Under the pieces are notes generated by a model, which saw nothing but the letters and a program-made list of their open reading frames with translations, searched no databases and had not been told where the DNA came from. The position numbers were made by a program, and so were the translations under genes. Positions 35,976-49,499 of a stretch of 64,000 nucleotides of DNA are shown here, in pieces. The stretch spans positions 1 through 64,000 of the forward strand of contig JALNQF010000133.1 in the NCBI GenBank assembly GCA_028456385.1. The letters run 5' to 3'. How positions within the stretch are numbered: the stretch's first letter is position 1; every line of letters begins with the position of its first letter. The stretch comes from Ophiosphaerella korrae (lineage: Eukaryota > Ascomycota > Dothideomycetes > Pleosporales > Phaeosphaeriaceae).

Positions 35976-38900
35976 CTATGCCTTACCAAACATCTTCAGT
36001 ACCTCCTGTTTCTCCGCCGTCGGCAACGTACTCAACAAACTAACCACACCCCTCAACCCACTCTCACGATCCTCACTAATAAGCTGCGCAACCTTCATCG
36101 CTGTAGCATCACTCTTCAACTTCTGCACGCGCTCGTGAATGCTCTGCCGATTCTCTTCATACCACGTCGCGGCACTCATATCGTCAGTATCAAAGTGCGG
36201 GATCTGGGACCAGGCCTTGATCATTTCGAAGGCGCGGGCACGCGTGCTGGGTACGTCGTCGGTGGGCGCGACGGCGATGATTTTCTTGACGATGAATTCC
36301 TCATTGAGGCGGCGGCGTAAGCGCCAGTAGAAGAAGCGGCGCGCGTTTTCCCAGCGGAGGGCCTTGCGGATGACGCCTTTAGCCTGCATGCGGCCGGCGC
36401 GGTCGTGTAGGTCGGCGAATTGAATGGCGATTTGGCCGTAAATGGGGAGAAGAGTTTTTTCACGTTCGGTCATCTGGGCTTTGATGGTTTGGAGCTCCTC
36501 TTTGGGGGTGGCAGGATCGTTAAGCTTGCGTTTGAGGGCGCTGTAGGTGGGGTCGTTGCGGGCCATGGTTTCTAGTTGCTTTTCCTTGCGGTATTTGATG
36601 CCGACAATGCCCTCAGGTTCAAGGACACCGCCACGAGAGTCTTCGTCCGCGTACATTTCCATGTACTGTGAGTTGATGGTCGGGTCGACAACGACCCATG
36701 ATCCACCACGGAGCTCGCCGTAAGGTGGGATGTAGACGAAGATGGGCTGCTCAAACTTGACCAGAGCATCAACAATGTACGATCCGTACTTGAGAACCTC
36801 GTTGTACATGTCGCGCTGACCACCAGAGAAACCACGCCAGTTGGCAAGAATCATAAGTGGCATCTGCTCACCATGGTTGAAGTCATTAATGGCCTGAGCG
36901 GTCTTGAAAGCCGAGTTGGGGTACCAAACACCACCAGCCTCTGATGTAACTTGTTCAATCGAGTCAGGATTGGCAGGGTCGGCGGGTGTGACGTTCTCGA
37001 TAGCGCGAGTTTCAACTGCAATAACACCGATTGGGATACCACCAAGGCGAGCGCGGCCAACAACAACAGTCTTGGCCCAGCCACCCAGCGACTCCTCGAA
37101 CGAGCCCTGATCAAAGAGACCAGATTGAAAGCCATCTTCGTCGCTCTTACCACAGATGAGATGCCTGACATCATAGGCAGCCTTGTCAGGTGGGTAGTAC
37201 GTGATATCGCGATCCCACGTGTCAGTAGTTGGTGCAATGGGGACAGGGCTCCCCTTCCTATCAGGAACATACGACAACCATTTCACGATCTTGGAGACAC
37301 CCTCGAAGTCATCGGCAGCTGTCATGTGCGACACACCGTTGCGGTACATGATTTGGGTACCACCAAGCTGAAGGTTGGAAGTGTACACTTCACGACCAAG
37401 CAGCTTGTTGAGGGCCTGGGCACCCGTGAGAATGATCGGCTGTCCCTCGATTTGGATTGCACGCTGACCAAGGCGGACCAGGTATGCACCGATACCTGCA
37501 GACATGTTAGTAAAAGTAGCAAACAGACACAGAAATACATACCAACTGAACGACACGTCACCAAAGTGATGGTGAAGATGTCCTCGTAAGCTCTCGACGT
37601 CTCACCAGCAATGAGACCCGATCCACGAAGAGACTCAACACCCAGACCATCCTCAGTGCCGATGACAGTTGTGATCTTGTAGCGCGTCTCACCATCAGCA
37701 TCCACCTTCTCACAAATGACGTTGTTGCGCTTTCCATCTACAAAGTGCTCGTACTTCTCGGGCGTCAAATAGAGGTAGTCGAAACCAGCTTCGGGCATCT
37801 CGCTATCCTTCCACGCGACAGAGAAGTGTGGGATGAGCTCCTCAGCCAGACCAATACGAGCACCCGAGTTGGCTGAGAGGTAGATTCGCGGAATGCCCAG
37901 CTTACGCGCAAGCTCCGAGCACTTGTGGAAGAAGGCATCTTCCTGGGGACCGAAAGAACCAATCTTGTAAGTGATGTCGTTGGCAATGATGATGTAGCGT
38001 CGGCCGCGAGGATATTCTGGCGTCTTCGCAGTAACAATCCAGCCTACCATACCAATGGTATTGAAACCAGGGTTACGATTGACCTCGGCCAGAGTGTCGT
38101 TCTCATCCAACACCAACTCGTAGTACTCAATGCAATCTCCCTTAGGCGGCTGCTTGTCCCGCAGGTATGAATGCTTGGCAACTGCAGCATTCCAAGAATT
38201 CTCGGTAGCCTGTCGGAACAACTCGGGGAAATCGTACACGTACTGAGTGCCCATAAGATGAGCCTTGTACCGCTTGGGCTGAAGAGCACCCTTTGTTGGA
38301 TAAGGAGTAGAGACGGGCTGGAGATGAAGAGATCCAACCTTGGCGGTGCCGCCGATGCTGTGGAACAGCCACTTGCCCGCCTTTTCGGACTTGCGCTCAG
38401 CATACAACTCAACCTGGATGACATATCCAGACGTATTCGTGATAATAACACGAAGAGGGTATGGAACCTTGGTCTGTGGGTCCGTGACGATAATGCGAAT
38501 CTCCGCGCCAGTAACACGAAGACGCCAGAGTCGGCGGCCAAAGCGCTCCAAGAAACCACCGATGGCCTCCTCAACTTCCTGTGGGCTTAGTGGGAAGACG
38601 TGAGAGAAGTTGATGAAGATGTGATTCATGTCAGCCTGGGATGAACCGACAATCTCAAGGGCATCAAGAATGTCCGTGATTAGCCTGTCCGTCTCAGACA
38701 CCATGTACTCAGCCGTGGGAATCTCCTCCCGAAGACGACCAGATCGAACAACAGCGCGCAAAAAGTAGCGCTTGTCGCTCTCAGCACCCTTGCCAACAGC
38801 CTCATAAATGTGAATGTTGCGGTTTTCGGTGAAGACAGGCTTGATGTTGAACTTGGAAAGACGCCCAAGTTCAAGCTGGAATGCAAGAGCCGGCTCAACG

Positions 38901-41900
38901 TGACGAATACTATCGTCTTCTGCGTATGCGGGTCCACGGAACGTGAAGTAACCTGGATACGTTCCATCCTTGTGGCCACAGATAAAGGTGATGCGGCGAA
39001 TACGGTGAGCGGCAAGCTGGTCCTTATGCTCTGCGATGATGGGCTCCAATCGAGTAAGGATCTCCTTGTCATCGAAGCCCTCGATATCGCGCACAGCAAC
39101 GTTAAGTACTCCAGTCAACTCGTCCGAGATCTTGATATCAGCTAGGCCAGTGGTGGGCGTTCGCTTCATGCTAAGACCCTCCTTCAAGCTCAATCCACTC
39201 TTCTTGGAGGGATCGACAATAGGGAAGAGTTCAAGAGCCTTACCAATGAGCTCCGATGCTTCGTCGAGGTACTCAACAGGAACAACAGCACCCTGTCTAG
39301 ACGGTTCGTTCTCGAAGCGATTATTGATGGCAGTAATATCGCTGAGTGAATGGATGCGAGGCGGACCACGATCAAAGCGAGGGGTGCTTGGAGTACCTGG
39401 CTCAGAGGGCTCAATAGTTAAGCCATATTCAGCCTCACCAACCTTGCGCAGGATGAAGTCCCACGACAAGAGGCACTGCTGATCGCCTGAATTGTGGTAA
39501 TTGATCTTCTGGAGATGGTACGCACGGTAAGCCCGGCGGGTGTATACTTCCAAAGCAGCGAGGGAGACCCACGGGTCCTGGTGGACGAAGAATTGAGTGA
39601 GAACGTCAAAAACGGTGTATCGCGAGTCGATAACCTCCTTGAGGACATCAAATTGGGGCTCACGATGTTCCCATCCACTCTCACCATAGTGAGACTCAAC
39701 GACAGACGACCGCAGAATGTGTTCCATCTGCGAAGTACGCTCCTCAAGAGAAGGCATAGCGCACTGAATGAGAACTTCGCGAGCCTTGAGTGACACCTTG
39801 GCAGTTTGTCTAGATTCAAGCTCGGTGAGCAAACTGAGTGTCTCCTTGAAGTACTTGGCCATGTTACCAACACCAGGCCTGTTGGGTCGATACAAGTCAA
39901 GAATAGCAATGATGAGGTTGTTCTTTGCGTTGACCCGCGTGTGCGACAGAACAGTGTGAACGACGCTAGTAATATTGTCACGGTTCTCGTCACGCAGCTT
40001 GAGGATGACTTCTTCGTCTCGCGAGTTGCGGGAGGAGAAAAGGCGCTCGACGTCGTTGTACTGCTCCATATACTTCTTCATGACACCGTATTCGTGAGCT
40101 TTTAACCCATCAGTAAATCGATCAATCACGTCAGTCAGGGGAGCAAGCGCGGATGCCAACAGGTCCCTGTCGCCCTTCGCCACGTTATCATCCAGGAACT
40201 TGTTGAAAGCCTTTTTGAGAGCCTTGCCAGGGAATTCAAGCTGACGACCATGTGCCTTGTCGACAATTTGCGAGAACGTTGCATCAAGCTTCTGCGGCAT
40301 GCGAGCATGCAGAGCTGAAGCTTGTGCATTCCACTCTCCATAAGGAAGCTCAGGATTCCGAAGAACCTCAACCAGCTCCCTAAGCGTACTCTGCATAATG
40401 ACTTGATTGTCGAAACCCTGGAGAATGTTGACTAGGATATTGTTAAGCGCAACGAATCTCTGTGGGGGCTTGCTACCCATGACTTGTGGCGAGCCCATAT
40501 CTGGTAGAAGACCAAGGTATGTTTGCGCAGATTTAACCTTGGAGGGATCGTCCAAGGCCAAAACACCGAGGATATCGCCAGCTTCCAGAGTAGCTCCTGG
40601 TTGCTTGATGAAGTTGACAACGCCATCTTCTTGTGTGATCAGAGGCATGTACATCTTCATGACCTCTACTTCAGCGAAAGGTTGGTTCTTCGCAATGTGC
40701 TCACCGTTCTCGACCAAAAATTTGACAAGTTTGCCAGGAGACGGTGTGCGGAGCTGAGTGGGGTCGTTCTCCTGCTCGAGGAGACAGGTCTTGCCGTCAA
40801 CGGAGAGACGAGTGGCACCGACCTCCTCCTTCCAGTATACATTGTGGGACTTTCCGGCGAGTAGGATGAGAAGACCACCATCAGCAAGTGCCCTGACACC
40901 AACAGCACACTTCGATCCGTTGATGAAAAGCGTAAAGCTGTCGATGGTCGATCTCGTTGCAGTGAACTTGTACCGGAAGCCCTCGTAGATAAAGTCGACC
41001 AGGAAGACAGTTTTCAACACCTCTTTGGACGGAACCTGACCCTTCTCCAAACTAGCCTTGTACTCACTCAAACAGGCCTCGCTTGCAGCATGCGCCTTCG
41101 CAACAGCACCGCAAATAACAGCGATCATAGGATCTGGTCGCTCAGCAGTCAATTTCTTGGAGATGAGCTCATCAAGCCAGCCAGTGGTCATTGTGTTGTC
41201 CTCGAAAGCAGGTGTCTCGAGCAGCTTGATGAGATACTCAACGGTCGTTCGGAAGTCACCACGAATGCTCAATTCCTTGAGCGCAACAACCATGTGTTTC
41301 CGCGATGCTTGTCTGTTCTCGCCATAGGCGAAAATGTGGCCAAACTGCGAATCAGAGAAGCTGTGAATACCGCCAGCAGAGCTGACAGAGAAGTAACCCC
41401 ACACGTTTGAGCTACTCCTGAAATTGAGATCATGAATAGTACCACCAGAAGGCTTGAAGCCCTCGTCAGGATCCTCAGATGTGATACGGCAGGCGGTGCA
41501 GTGGCCCTTTGGTGTCGGTCGTCGCTGATTCTGGGCGCTGCCCTCCTTCGCAAAGGCAAAATCAATGGTCGAGCTGGTATGCGGGTCCGCGCCATACAGT
41601 AAGCGAATGTCACGAATGCGGTGCAGGGGAAGACCCATGGCAATCTGGAGCTGGGCGGCTGGGAGGTTGACGCCCGTCACCATTTCAGTGGTAGGATGCT
41701 CGACCTGGAGACGAGGATTCAACTCGAGGAAGTAGAACTTGTCGTCGGCGTGCGAGTACAAGTACTCTACCGTTCCGGCCGAGACGTATCCGACAAGCCT
41801 ACCGAGCGATACGGCAGCCTTCTCCATTTCCTGGAAGGTCTTGGGAGTGGCGACTGTTACCGGCGCCTCCTCAATGATCTTCTGGTGTCGTCGTTGCACA

Positions 41901-42956
41901 GAGCAGTCACGTCCAAACAGGGAGATGTTGTTGCCATACTGGTCAGCAATCAGCTGGACTTCCAAATGCCTGGCGCTGCCAGCCAGTTTCATGATGAAGA
42001 TGGGCGAACCCGGGATTTCTGAGGCAGCGGCTGCGTATAGCTGCTGGAAGTCCTCCTCGCGGTCGACCTTGCGAATGCCCTTGCCACCGCCTCCTTCCGA
42101 GGCCTTGACCATAACAGGAAAGCCAATCTTCTTGGCAGCTGCGAGGCCCTCTTCCCAGGACTTGGTGCAGCCCTGTTCGTAGATGTGGTCCTCGACCGTG
42201 ACGATGCCGTCCTTGTCGACAACGACCTCCTCGACGCCAGAGCCCGACCAGGGAATACACGGCACCTTTGCGTGTTGGGCAACGATTGTAGAGGAGATCT
42301 TGTCGCCGAGGGAGCGCATGGCGGAGCCGGGGGGGCCAATGAAGACGATCTTCTTGGGCGATGCAGCGAGCGATTCGGGCAGCTTTGGGTTTTCCGATGC
42401 ATGGCCCCACCCCGCCCACACGGCGTGGACATTCATGCGCTCAGCGACATCGACAATGAGCTCGACGTTGGCATAGTTGTTGTTGTTGGTGCCTCCGGGG
42501 ACCTGTGGGACGGATTGTTAGCTATTGGTCGTCTACAGCAGCTCGGCAGCACCCACCTCGACATACTGGTCGGCCATGCGGATGTACTCAGCATTGGCCT
42601 GCAGATCCTCGGGCGTGGCCATGACGGTGAACTGGATGGCCCGCTCATCGCCAAACGTCTCGTACGCCCACTTCCGCACCGAGCGGATCTCCTTGACCGC
42701 CGCAATTCCGTTGTTCGCAATGAGCACCTGCACGCACTGTCAGCACCGAATCGCCAATGGCCCGCATGTGCCTTCTTACATTGGTAATGACTGTGTGGCC
42801 GTCGTGAGCAGCGACGAATTCCTTGACCTTGCTGGGCGCGGCCGCCTGCAGATGGTTCCCGCCGATGAAGTGTGGCGCCAGATTGAACTTGGCCGCGTAC
42901 GAGCTGGGCCCGCCATTAGCAGAGCCGCTGGCCGGCTGCGGTGAACTCTGGGCCAT
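35976..42956 (-). CDS. ACC1: Acetyl-CoA carboxylase, multifunctional
   Basis: Four exons (42956-42780, 42727-42557, 42502-37543, 37495-35976) sum exactly to 2276 codons (2275 residues), the usual fungal length. It makes malonyl-CoA from acetyl-CoA, bicarbonate and ATP. Domains in order: biotin carboxylase ([23 protein letters not shown]-grasp [34 protein letters not shown]), biotin carrier with the biotinyl lysine in [11 protein letters not shown], the long central ACC region (residues ~850-1500), and carboxyltransferase N- and C-lobes ([21 protein letters not shown] in the N-lobe; [20 protein letters not shown] in the C-lobe). Introns 1 and 2 lie inside the first 120 residues; intron 3 (47 nt, 37496-37542) splits the CT domain. 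No mitochondrial presequence, so this is the cytosolic enzyme. A highly conserved, essential gene in most fungi. Confidence 0.98.
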
Positions 42957-44805
42957 AGTGAGATATGTGGTGGTGCCCCTACACGAGTTGGCGGTGATAG
43001 AGAAGGGGGGGGGGGAAAGGCCGGTGGTCGGTGAGCCGGACAATTTTCTCGGGGGAACGAGCTCGGCCTCTAGCTGCGTGTCTGACGATGTAGTGTAGAT
43101 CTCAGGAATGGGCCCCCAAAAGATGACGAATCAATGGCAGCAAAGATGCGTGGTAAAGTGGTGGTAGTGGTAGTAGCAGTATCGAGTCTAAGTAGTTGCC
43201 GGTCAAGTAGCCGGGCGGCAATTAGCTATAAGGTGGGATGCAAATGTCTGGGAATTAGCTGCCGTCGTGTGCCTGGGAGGAAGCACCAACAAGCAACGCA
43301 AAGAAAACGAACAAGAAGGTGCGAACTGAATCAGTGCCGGGTATCCGAGGGAGAGAGGGAGATGGGGAGGAGCAGCAGAGCAACAATGGTAGGGCTTGCG
43401 AAGGTGACCGGGGCTTCCGCATATAATAAATTTCTCCAGAGCGCGGATCACCACCCCAAGCTGTCCCGAGCTGTTGGGCTGAGGCCGGGTTGCCTATCGC
43501 CAACGCCAACGATGCCCAAGACGGTAAGGAAGCACATCCCACGTCTCCCATGACGCCCTGTCATCCATCTTCAAGCCACCGTCACCGCTCGGACGCCGCC
43601 CGGAATCCGAGTCTCTCGTTCTTCTCTGCCGGCGTGGGACATGGAAGCTCAAAGTCATAATTCGAAGCTGGCGGCCAGCACCATAGCTCAGATCCGCTGG
43701 CTGGCCCCATGTCGGTTTGGAGAAAGGCCAAGATCGGGACACGTTGAGCTCAAGGGACGAACTAGTGCCGGCATGCTCCCAACAACCTCTCCGGAGAGCT
43801 TGCAAGCACAAATAGTGGCGGGTTGAACATTGGACCATCTCTCACCAGCAGCCCAGTGCCCCCTTGACCTGCCGCTGGCCCGCTCTGCCTCGTCATAGCT
43901 TGCGGCCACAGCTTGGAGAGCCCTTTGTCCAAGATGCTGGATGCATCGAAGCGCACTCAACACTTCGACGCTCATTCTCCACCTCATCCTTCCCAGAGTG
44001 CCGCTGTGCTCTCTCAAATGGCCTACGGCCCCTCCTTTGCACTGTGACATCTCGCTTACTACAGGCTGCCTGACTTTGTGAGTACTTGCTCTGCCACCCG
44101 GCTCTCCGCCTCCATCAGACACTCGGAGTCCGTTGCCTGTCAGCCAATCAGAGGCCTAGAACGTCCGCATCTCACTCTTTGGGACAAGCAACTCGACATG
44201 TTCCTCGTATATTTAGGATGCATGACGCTTGACTCTACCCACGAGGCCGGCAACGGGTGGGGTGTGCCTTCTGTTCCATCGGCCTAGTATGAATAAAAGC
44301 AAGGGCACACTCCGACTCGATCCCGAATTCCCGTTGGGCAGAAACCACGCATTCAACCATTTTCGGCCATGCCCGAGTTTTCTCAAAACACGTAGACCAA
44401 AGCAAAATAAAACAAAGTGAAATAATATATTTGCACGATATGCAATGCACAAATATGCACGCCATGTGCGGTCCGTACCGCTCGGTTGACATCACAATCA
44501 TACGATTTTTCTCTTCTCTGTCTGTGCACCACCACTACCCCAGATTCTGCTGCACGCGAATCAAATCGTTTATTCATCCCTCAAATGCCTGACGTGACAA
44601 AGGAAATGGTATTGAGCGCTATGTAAATGCCAGAAACGGCGAATCCTGCCCCTCCAACCGAGAGCAATAATGGACCAAAGATGCATGAAACATCACCAAA
44701 CCCCCCCAGCGTTGCGACGGTATTAGCAAGCTGGTACCTGCATATTACACACATGCCGCATCCGTCTGCGGCATCCCACCCAACCTGCCCCTGCCCCCAC
44801 GCCAG
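42957..44805. promoter_or_regulatory. Long region upstream of ACC1
   Basis: About 1.85 kb between the ACC1 start and the stop of the NudE gene, both on the minus strand. It has a G9-10 run near 43007-43016 and purine/pyrimidine-skewed stretches. Frames of 60-145 codons here lack protein character. It probably holds a long 5' leader and promoter. Confidence 0.5.
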
Positions 44806-46625
44806 TTAATATGTTTCCTCTTCTGTGTACGTCGACATTTTGCGCGGCCGTGCTGGTGGTCCCATTTCACCGCCATCGAAACCAGCACTTGCTCTCCGCC
44901 CTCCGCTCTGCCTTCTTGGTATTCCGCTTGGTGTGGGAATCCCCGACTTCTCAAGTGTCAGTCTGCGCGCCATTGGTGTCGCCATACTGCTGCCGTCACT
45001 GTTGCTGCCAGTCTCAGAGTCTCGTAGTGACATTGACAGCGACTGCGTGTGACTGTGTCCGCCTGAAATCCCACTCATTGAGCTACGTGGGCGCTGTATC
45101 CGTCCACTCATAGATACACTTGAATAGTGGCCCAGCGGTGTCCGTGTGCTGCCCCTGCTCTCGGGCCGCTGTAATCCTGGTTGTGACGATACTGACGCAC
45201 GGCTGCTGGGCCGACTGCTGCTTGGCTCGCGCGAAGATGTTGGCAAGCCGAACGAGAGCCGGCTGACGCCAGAGTCGGTAAGGCCATTGCGGGTCGAGGT
45301 CGTCGTTGTGGACGCTTGCGACGCCCGTTTTCTGGTACTCCTCAGAGTAACGTTGCTTGGTATATGGTGACCCATCGCACTTCCGTTTCGGGGACTCGCG
45401 CGTGGTGGGGTATTTGTTGGCGCCGGAAGCTTGGATCGTGCTGAGTAAACGCGCTCTTCGAGCTTCTGCATCTTGCCAATCAGCCCTCGAATCTGGTAAA
45501 GAGAGCCAGACCTTGGCATTCCCCCGGCTGGGGCAGTACCACCCAAACTTGGTCTTGACGCTCGTTGAGCAGGGGCAGTGGTCTTGATCGATGGTGTTGC
45601 CCGGCCGCTCGTTCCCACGCTTGGCCGTGGTGCAGGCATACTCGGGCCACGAGAGTGGCGTGGTTGTCGAGATTGGTGTAGGTTAGCGCGTGGTGTGGCC
45701 GCAGGATCGTAAGCAATGGAGCCTCTTCGCTTGGGCATCGGTGTAGAAGGGATGGCTCGTGTGGAAAGCGGTGCATCCGACAAGGGTGGTGACGGTGGTG
45801 TAGTGTCTGGAAGCAGAGTGTCTGCCTTGGTGTGGGGAGGGGTAGAGGCGGCTGTGGGTGACGATAGATTCGTTGCAGATGTCGACGCTTCCGAAGCTGG
45901 CGAGCGTGGGCGCAGGAAGTCTCGAGCCAGATGGTTCGAGACCTTGCGCTGGTGATGCCTCTCAATGGTTTCTTCTGCTAGGCGCAGCTTCTCCTGTACA
46001 ATCTCCGTCTCTATTCGCAGATCCGACAGCTCGTCACGCAGTCGCTGTGTCTCTATCCTCAAACCCTCACGCTCCTGTTCGCCGATCTTTAGTTCTTCCT
46101 CCATCATGACTCCTCGCTCGATGGATACGTTGTATTTTGACTCGACGTCTTCCAGAGACGATGTCTGGTTGCGCGCCTGGCGCTCGAAGTCATCGCTCTG
46201 AACCTCGATGTCTCGCAGCTTCAGCTGCAGCGTTCGCTGCCCATCGCGCAGGGCAGTGATTTCTTTCTGCAGGATGTTTTGCGCATTATTGGCCTCGGTC
46301 TTGCTTTGCTTGTACTTTGCCTGTGGTGCACTCGTGAGTATATGTTCCTCCTTATCTGCCTGTGCGCAAACTGCGCGAGAGCACGTACCTTCCACTCTTC
46401 CGCCTCAAAGCCCAGCCGCTCGACCTTTTCCTGCAGCTTTCGCTCGCGCTTCTCACTCTCCTCTACGTCACGCTCCAGTTCCGCCTCCAGCTCTTTGCTC
46501 GAGGTCTGGAACTCCTGCAACTCGACCTCGAGTGTCTCATACTGCGTTTTGTAGTAGGCTAATTCCTCCTGCATGTTGGCCCATCCGCCGGTTGGAGGCG
46601 AGGACGGGGTGTCGTCTACCGCCAT
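44806..46625 (-). CDS. nudE: NudE/Ndel1 homologue, dynein regulator
   Basis: Two exons (46625-46389, 46320-44806; 68-nt intron) give 583 residues. The first ~190 residues are an almost uninterrupted coiled coil starting with [21 protein letters not shown] and the conserved [32 protein letters not shown] stretch at the exon border, followed by [20 protein letters not shown]. This is the NudE/Ro-11 signature that binds Lis1 (NudF) and dynein. The remainder is a Ser/Thr/Pro-rich disordered tail. It acts on microtubule plus ends and in nuclear distribution. Start chosen at the only ATG before the coil. Confidence 0.9.
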
Positions 46626-47221
46626 ATTGGCAGCGCAGCAGGTGCGACTTCGGCCACCTGCAGATCTCAGGGGAGGGGCTGCTTGAGAGAATTAGGCCAC
46701 CGTGACACAAGAAAAAAAAAATGTCGGTGGTGGTGGTGTGCAGTCGGAGGCGGCGTAACAGCAGTAGAAAGTGCAGGAGTGGGTGTGACGTTGCTGCCGT
46801 CCTTTGGCTGCTGGAATTGCCAGTTTCACTTTCAGGGTATGCGCTGTACCTTCGACAACAGTTATGCGCCGCTGCCGGTTCGGGTTCGTGCGGCTAATCC
46901 AGGCCCTCCTCTTATTTCGCTGTGTAGTGATACTTTTCCTGTCCCTGTTCCTGTTCCTGTGCCAGTTAGTAGTTAGTAGTCCGGTCGCGGGTGGTTGGCG
47001 GTGCTGCGTTGGCGGTGGGGATCCTCGTTGTTGATCAAAGGCGGGCTGGGAGTTGATGCAGGCCCTAGCGCCAACGCACGGCTTCCGTAGCAACAAGGAA
47101 AGCCATGCCATGCTAGGTACATCACATGCGCCACATCCGCTGACGCCTGATATTCACCTTCACCTCATGCTCTGGTCTCGTGCGTGAACCGGGGTTGATT
47201 ATATACTATTTGAACACTGCT
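46626..47221. other. Intergenic region
   Basis: NudE promoter plus 3' region of the carrier gene. Contains a repeated CTGTTCC/CTGTCCC tract near 46938-46965 and a poly-A run near 46710-46720. No gene seen. Confidence 0.55.
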
Positions 47222-48837
47222 TCACTCCTTAATCCCTGTGTCAGGCCCATTGATATCCTTGATATCGGCCTCCTGCACAGCCTCTCTCACTGGCTGTCCC
47301 ACACTTCCAGCAGCATCTCGTCCTGCCTCGACTGCACCAACAGCCCATTCAGATGCGTTCTTTGCGATGCCTACTCCCTGTTCCAACACCTCTCCAGATG
47401 CATCACTGGCCTCCTTTGAACCAGTCGCTGCAGCATCTTGTGCTTTCGCCAACGTCGATTGTGGTAGCTGGCTGCCTGAGGCATATGCATCGCTTGCATA
47501 TTGCTTTCCACTTTCGATCACCCCTGAGACCTTTTCAGATCCCTCGGTTGCGACTTCTTTGGCTTTTTCAGTTGCTTGCTCAACCATCTCAGCGCCTTTC
47601 TCGTACACTCCGTTGACTTTTTCCTTGCCTTGTTCGCATATTTCTTTGGCGCCATCCGTCGCCCGTTGCGCCAGTTCTTCCCCGCTTGGATACCTTTGCA
47701 GCGACTTCAAAATGGTGTAGTAGAGACTGATGATCATGCTGTGGATCTGATCTTTCATCAGCATGGTGATGCCATGCGAGAAGAACCCCTTGAGCACTTC
47801 CGCCCCAAGACCTTGGTAAAGACCCCACAATCCCTCAGTTTCTGCAATCCGGAAGATGGTACTGAAAACTGTTCGTTCTCTTGCCTGCGCTACCCCGAAC
47901 TTCACGGGTGTTCTTAGTTCCTCAACCTCCGAGGTCTCCCCTGTAGTTGCTGTTGGCTTCTGCAACGATACTTGCGCACGAGTCTTTGCAAGCGAGAAGG
48001 GGTAAGTGACAGTTGATGCTAGTGCTTTGCTCATAGCCGCAAGGAGAAATGTAATGCGTGCACCAGGATCAGATCTTTTGTCGCTTCGTACAAGTGCCCT
48101 GAGCAGGAACTTGTGAACGAGCATGGTAATCGAAGGATTCAAGGTCAACACCAGACTAGCCGAGTATCCCGACCAGAAGCCCTGCAGGCCTTTCTCGCGG
48201 ATGATCTCCCGGGCTATGTCTGTCGTACTGGAGATTGTAGTCGCAGATGAATTATCCTTGAGCATAGCAGCGGTTTGCTTCCGTGTGACAATCTGTTGTA
48301 GTGGCGTCGTCCACAGCTTTGCGAATGCGCCAGCAACAACCCCCACACCAATCTCTTCCAAAACTGGTAGACTCCTCCTACTATCCCGCGCATCCAGTCT
48401 TCGCTGCCTGACATACGAGTATGCAAGGAAGAAGAGAAAGCTGTCCGCAACTCCCTTGACAATCTCTGGCGCCACACCGCTGTAGAAAGCTTTCAGCCCT
48501 CCTTCTCTCTCGAAGATAGTTTCGATCGCATCCAGTATCCCAGTGTAGTGCGCGTGTTTCCCATCGCGTTTCAATTGTCTCTGTACTTGGAGGCGCGTGA
48601 TGACGAGGTCGAGCGGATATGTTATAAACTTCGCGATTGCCGTCCCTGCTGCACCAGAGGTCGCGTGGCCTAGGGCTGGCAGTGCAGGTCCGATCGCGCT
48701 GCGGCTATGTGCTTCGTTCGATACATGGTACAAGGTAAACGCGTCCTAGCGGGTTTAGCATAGTTTTGTAGGGGTGTGTAGTAGATGCATACGAGCTGTG
48801 AGTTGTATATGTAGCTTGCTTTGTCCTCGGTAGTCAT
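47222..48837 (-). CDS. Mitochondrial carrier family protein (peroxisomal Ant1/PMP47-like) with long helical tail
   Basis: Two exons: 48837-48793 (MTTEDKASYIYNSQL) and 48745-47222, joined over a 47-nt intron; 522 residues. The first ~365 residues contain three carrier repeats, with PLDLVITRLQVQ, PLQQIVTRKQ and PFSLAKTRAQ as the Px[DE]xx[KR]-type loops (the second and third are degenerate). This resembles peroxisomal adenine-nucleotide carriers of the Ant1/PMP47 type. Residues ~367-522 form an unusual hydrophilic, Ala/Glu/Lys/Gly-rich tail with 11-residue periodicity (Glu-Lys at the same position in consecutive units), like group 3 LEA proteins. The tail is in one exon with the carrier and needs no frameshift. 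Start: the reading frame otherwise opens only at a TTG. Confidence 0.88.
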
Positions 48838-49499
48838 CGCAATAACCGTTAGATAGTGCTTAACTGGGCTCAGATGGATCCAGGATGAGGTGATGAAGCT
48901 CTAGAAACACAGGGAGCACTGTCATGATAATGAATGCGGAGTTGAGACCGTAACTCCTCTTTGTATGACTTGTGAAGACGTCATGTCAGGTGCTAAGGAA
49001 AGTCCAAGCTCCCAGCCGAGCTGAGATTCGCTTGTGATAATCTCACCAACACCTCAACACCCTTCACGACAAATCAGCAGCTAATCATTCGTGATATAAA
49101 CTTACCAAAGTCACAAGAGTGAATGCACCTGAATAGAAACATCCAGTTGCTCAAACCGCCGGCCAATTGGATATCATTCAAACAATGAACCACCACGTAA
49201 TACATGGAGCACTCAAAGCAACTGCGTGAACTCCTAGAGTGATGAGCACGGTTGAAAGTATCCTCCAAAATTAAGCACCGCGTTGAAGATATTGGAATGG
49301 ACCCGAATTCGGGTATGAAACTCTGTATCTTTTTGCCGGCTACATACGAGTAAGATCTAGCTGTAATACGGCATGAATCACATCAAGGTCAACATTTGTC
49401 GTATCAAGTACCGGTTCACGTCACAGTACGCTAAGTGAAGTAGCACCATATTGTCAAAGACGATTGGCTTTGCATCCATGGGTATACGCTAATCTAATC
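48838..49499. other. Intergenic region upstream of the carrier
   Basis: About 660 bp with no coding sign; promoter of the carrier and 3' flank of the broken hydrolase. The segment is AT-rich. Confidence 0.55.
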
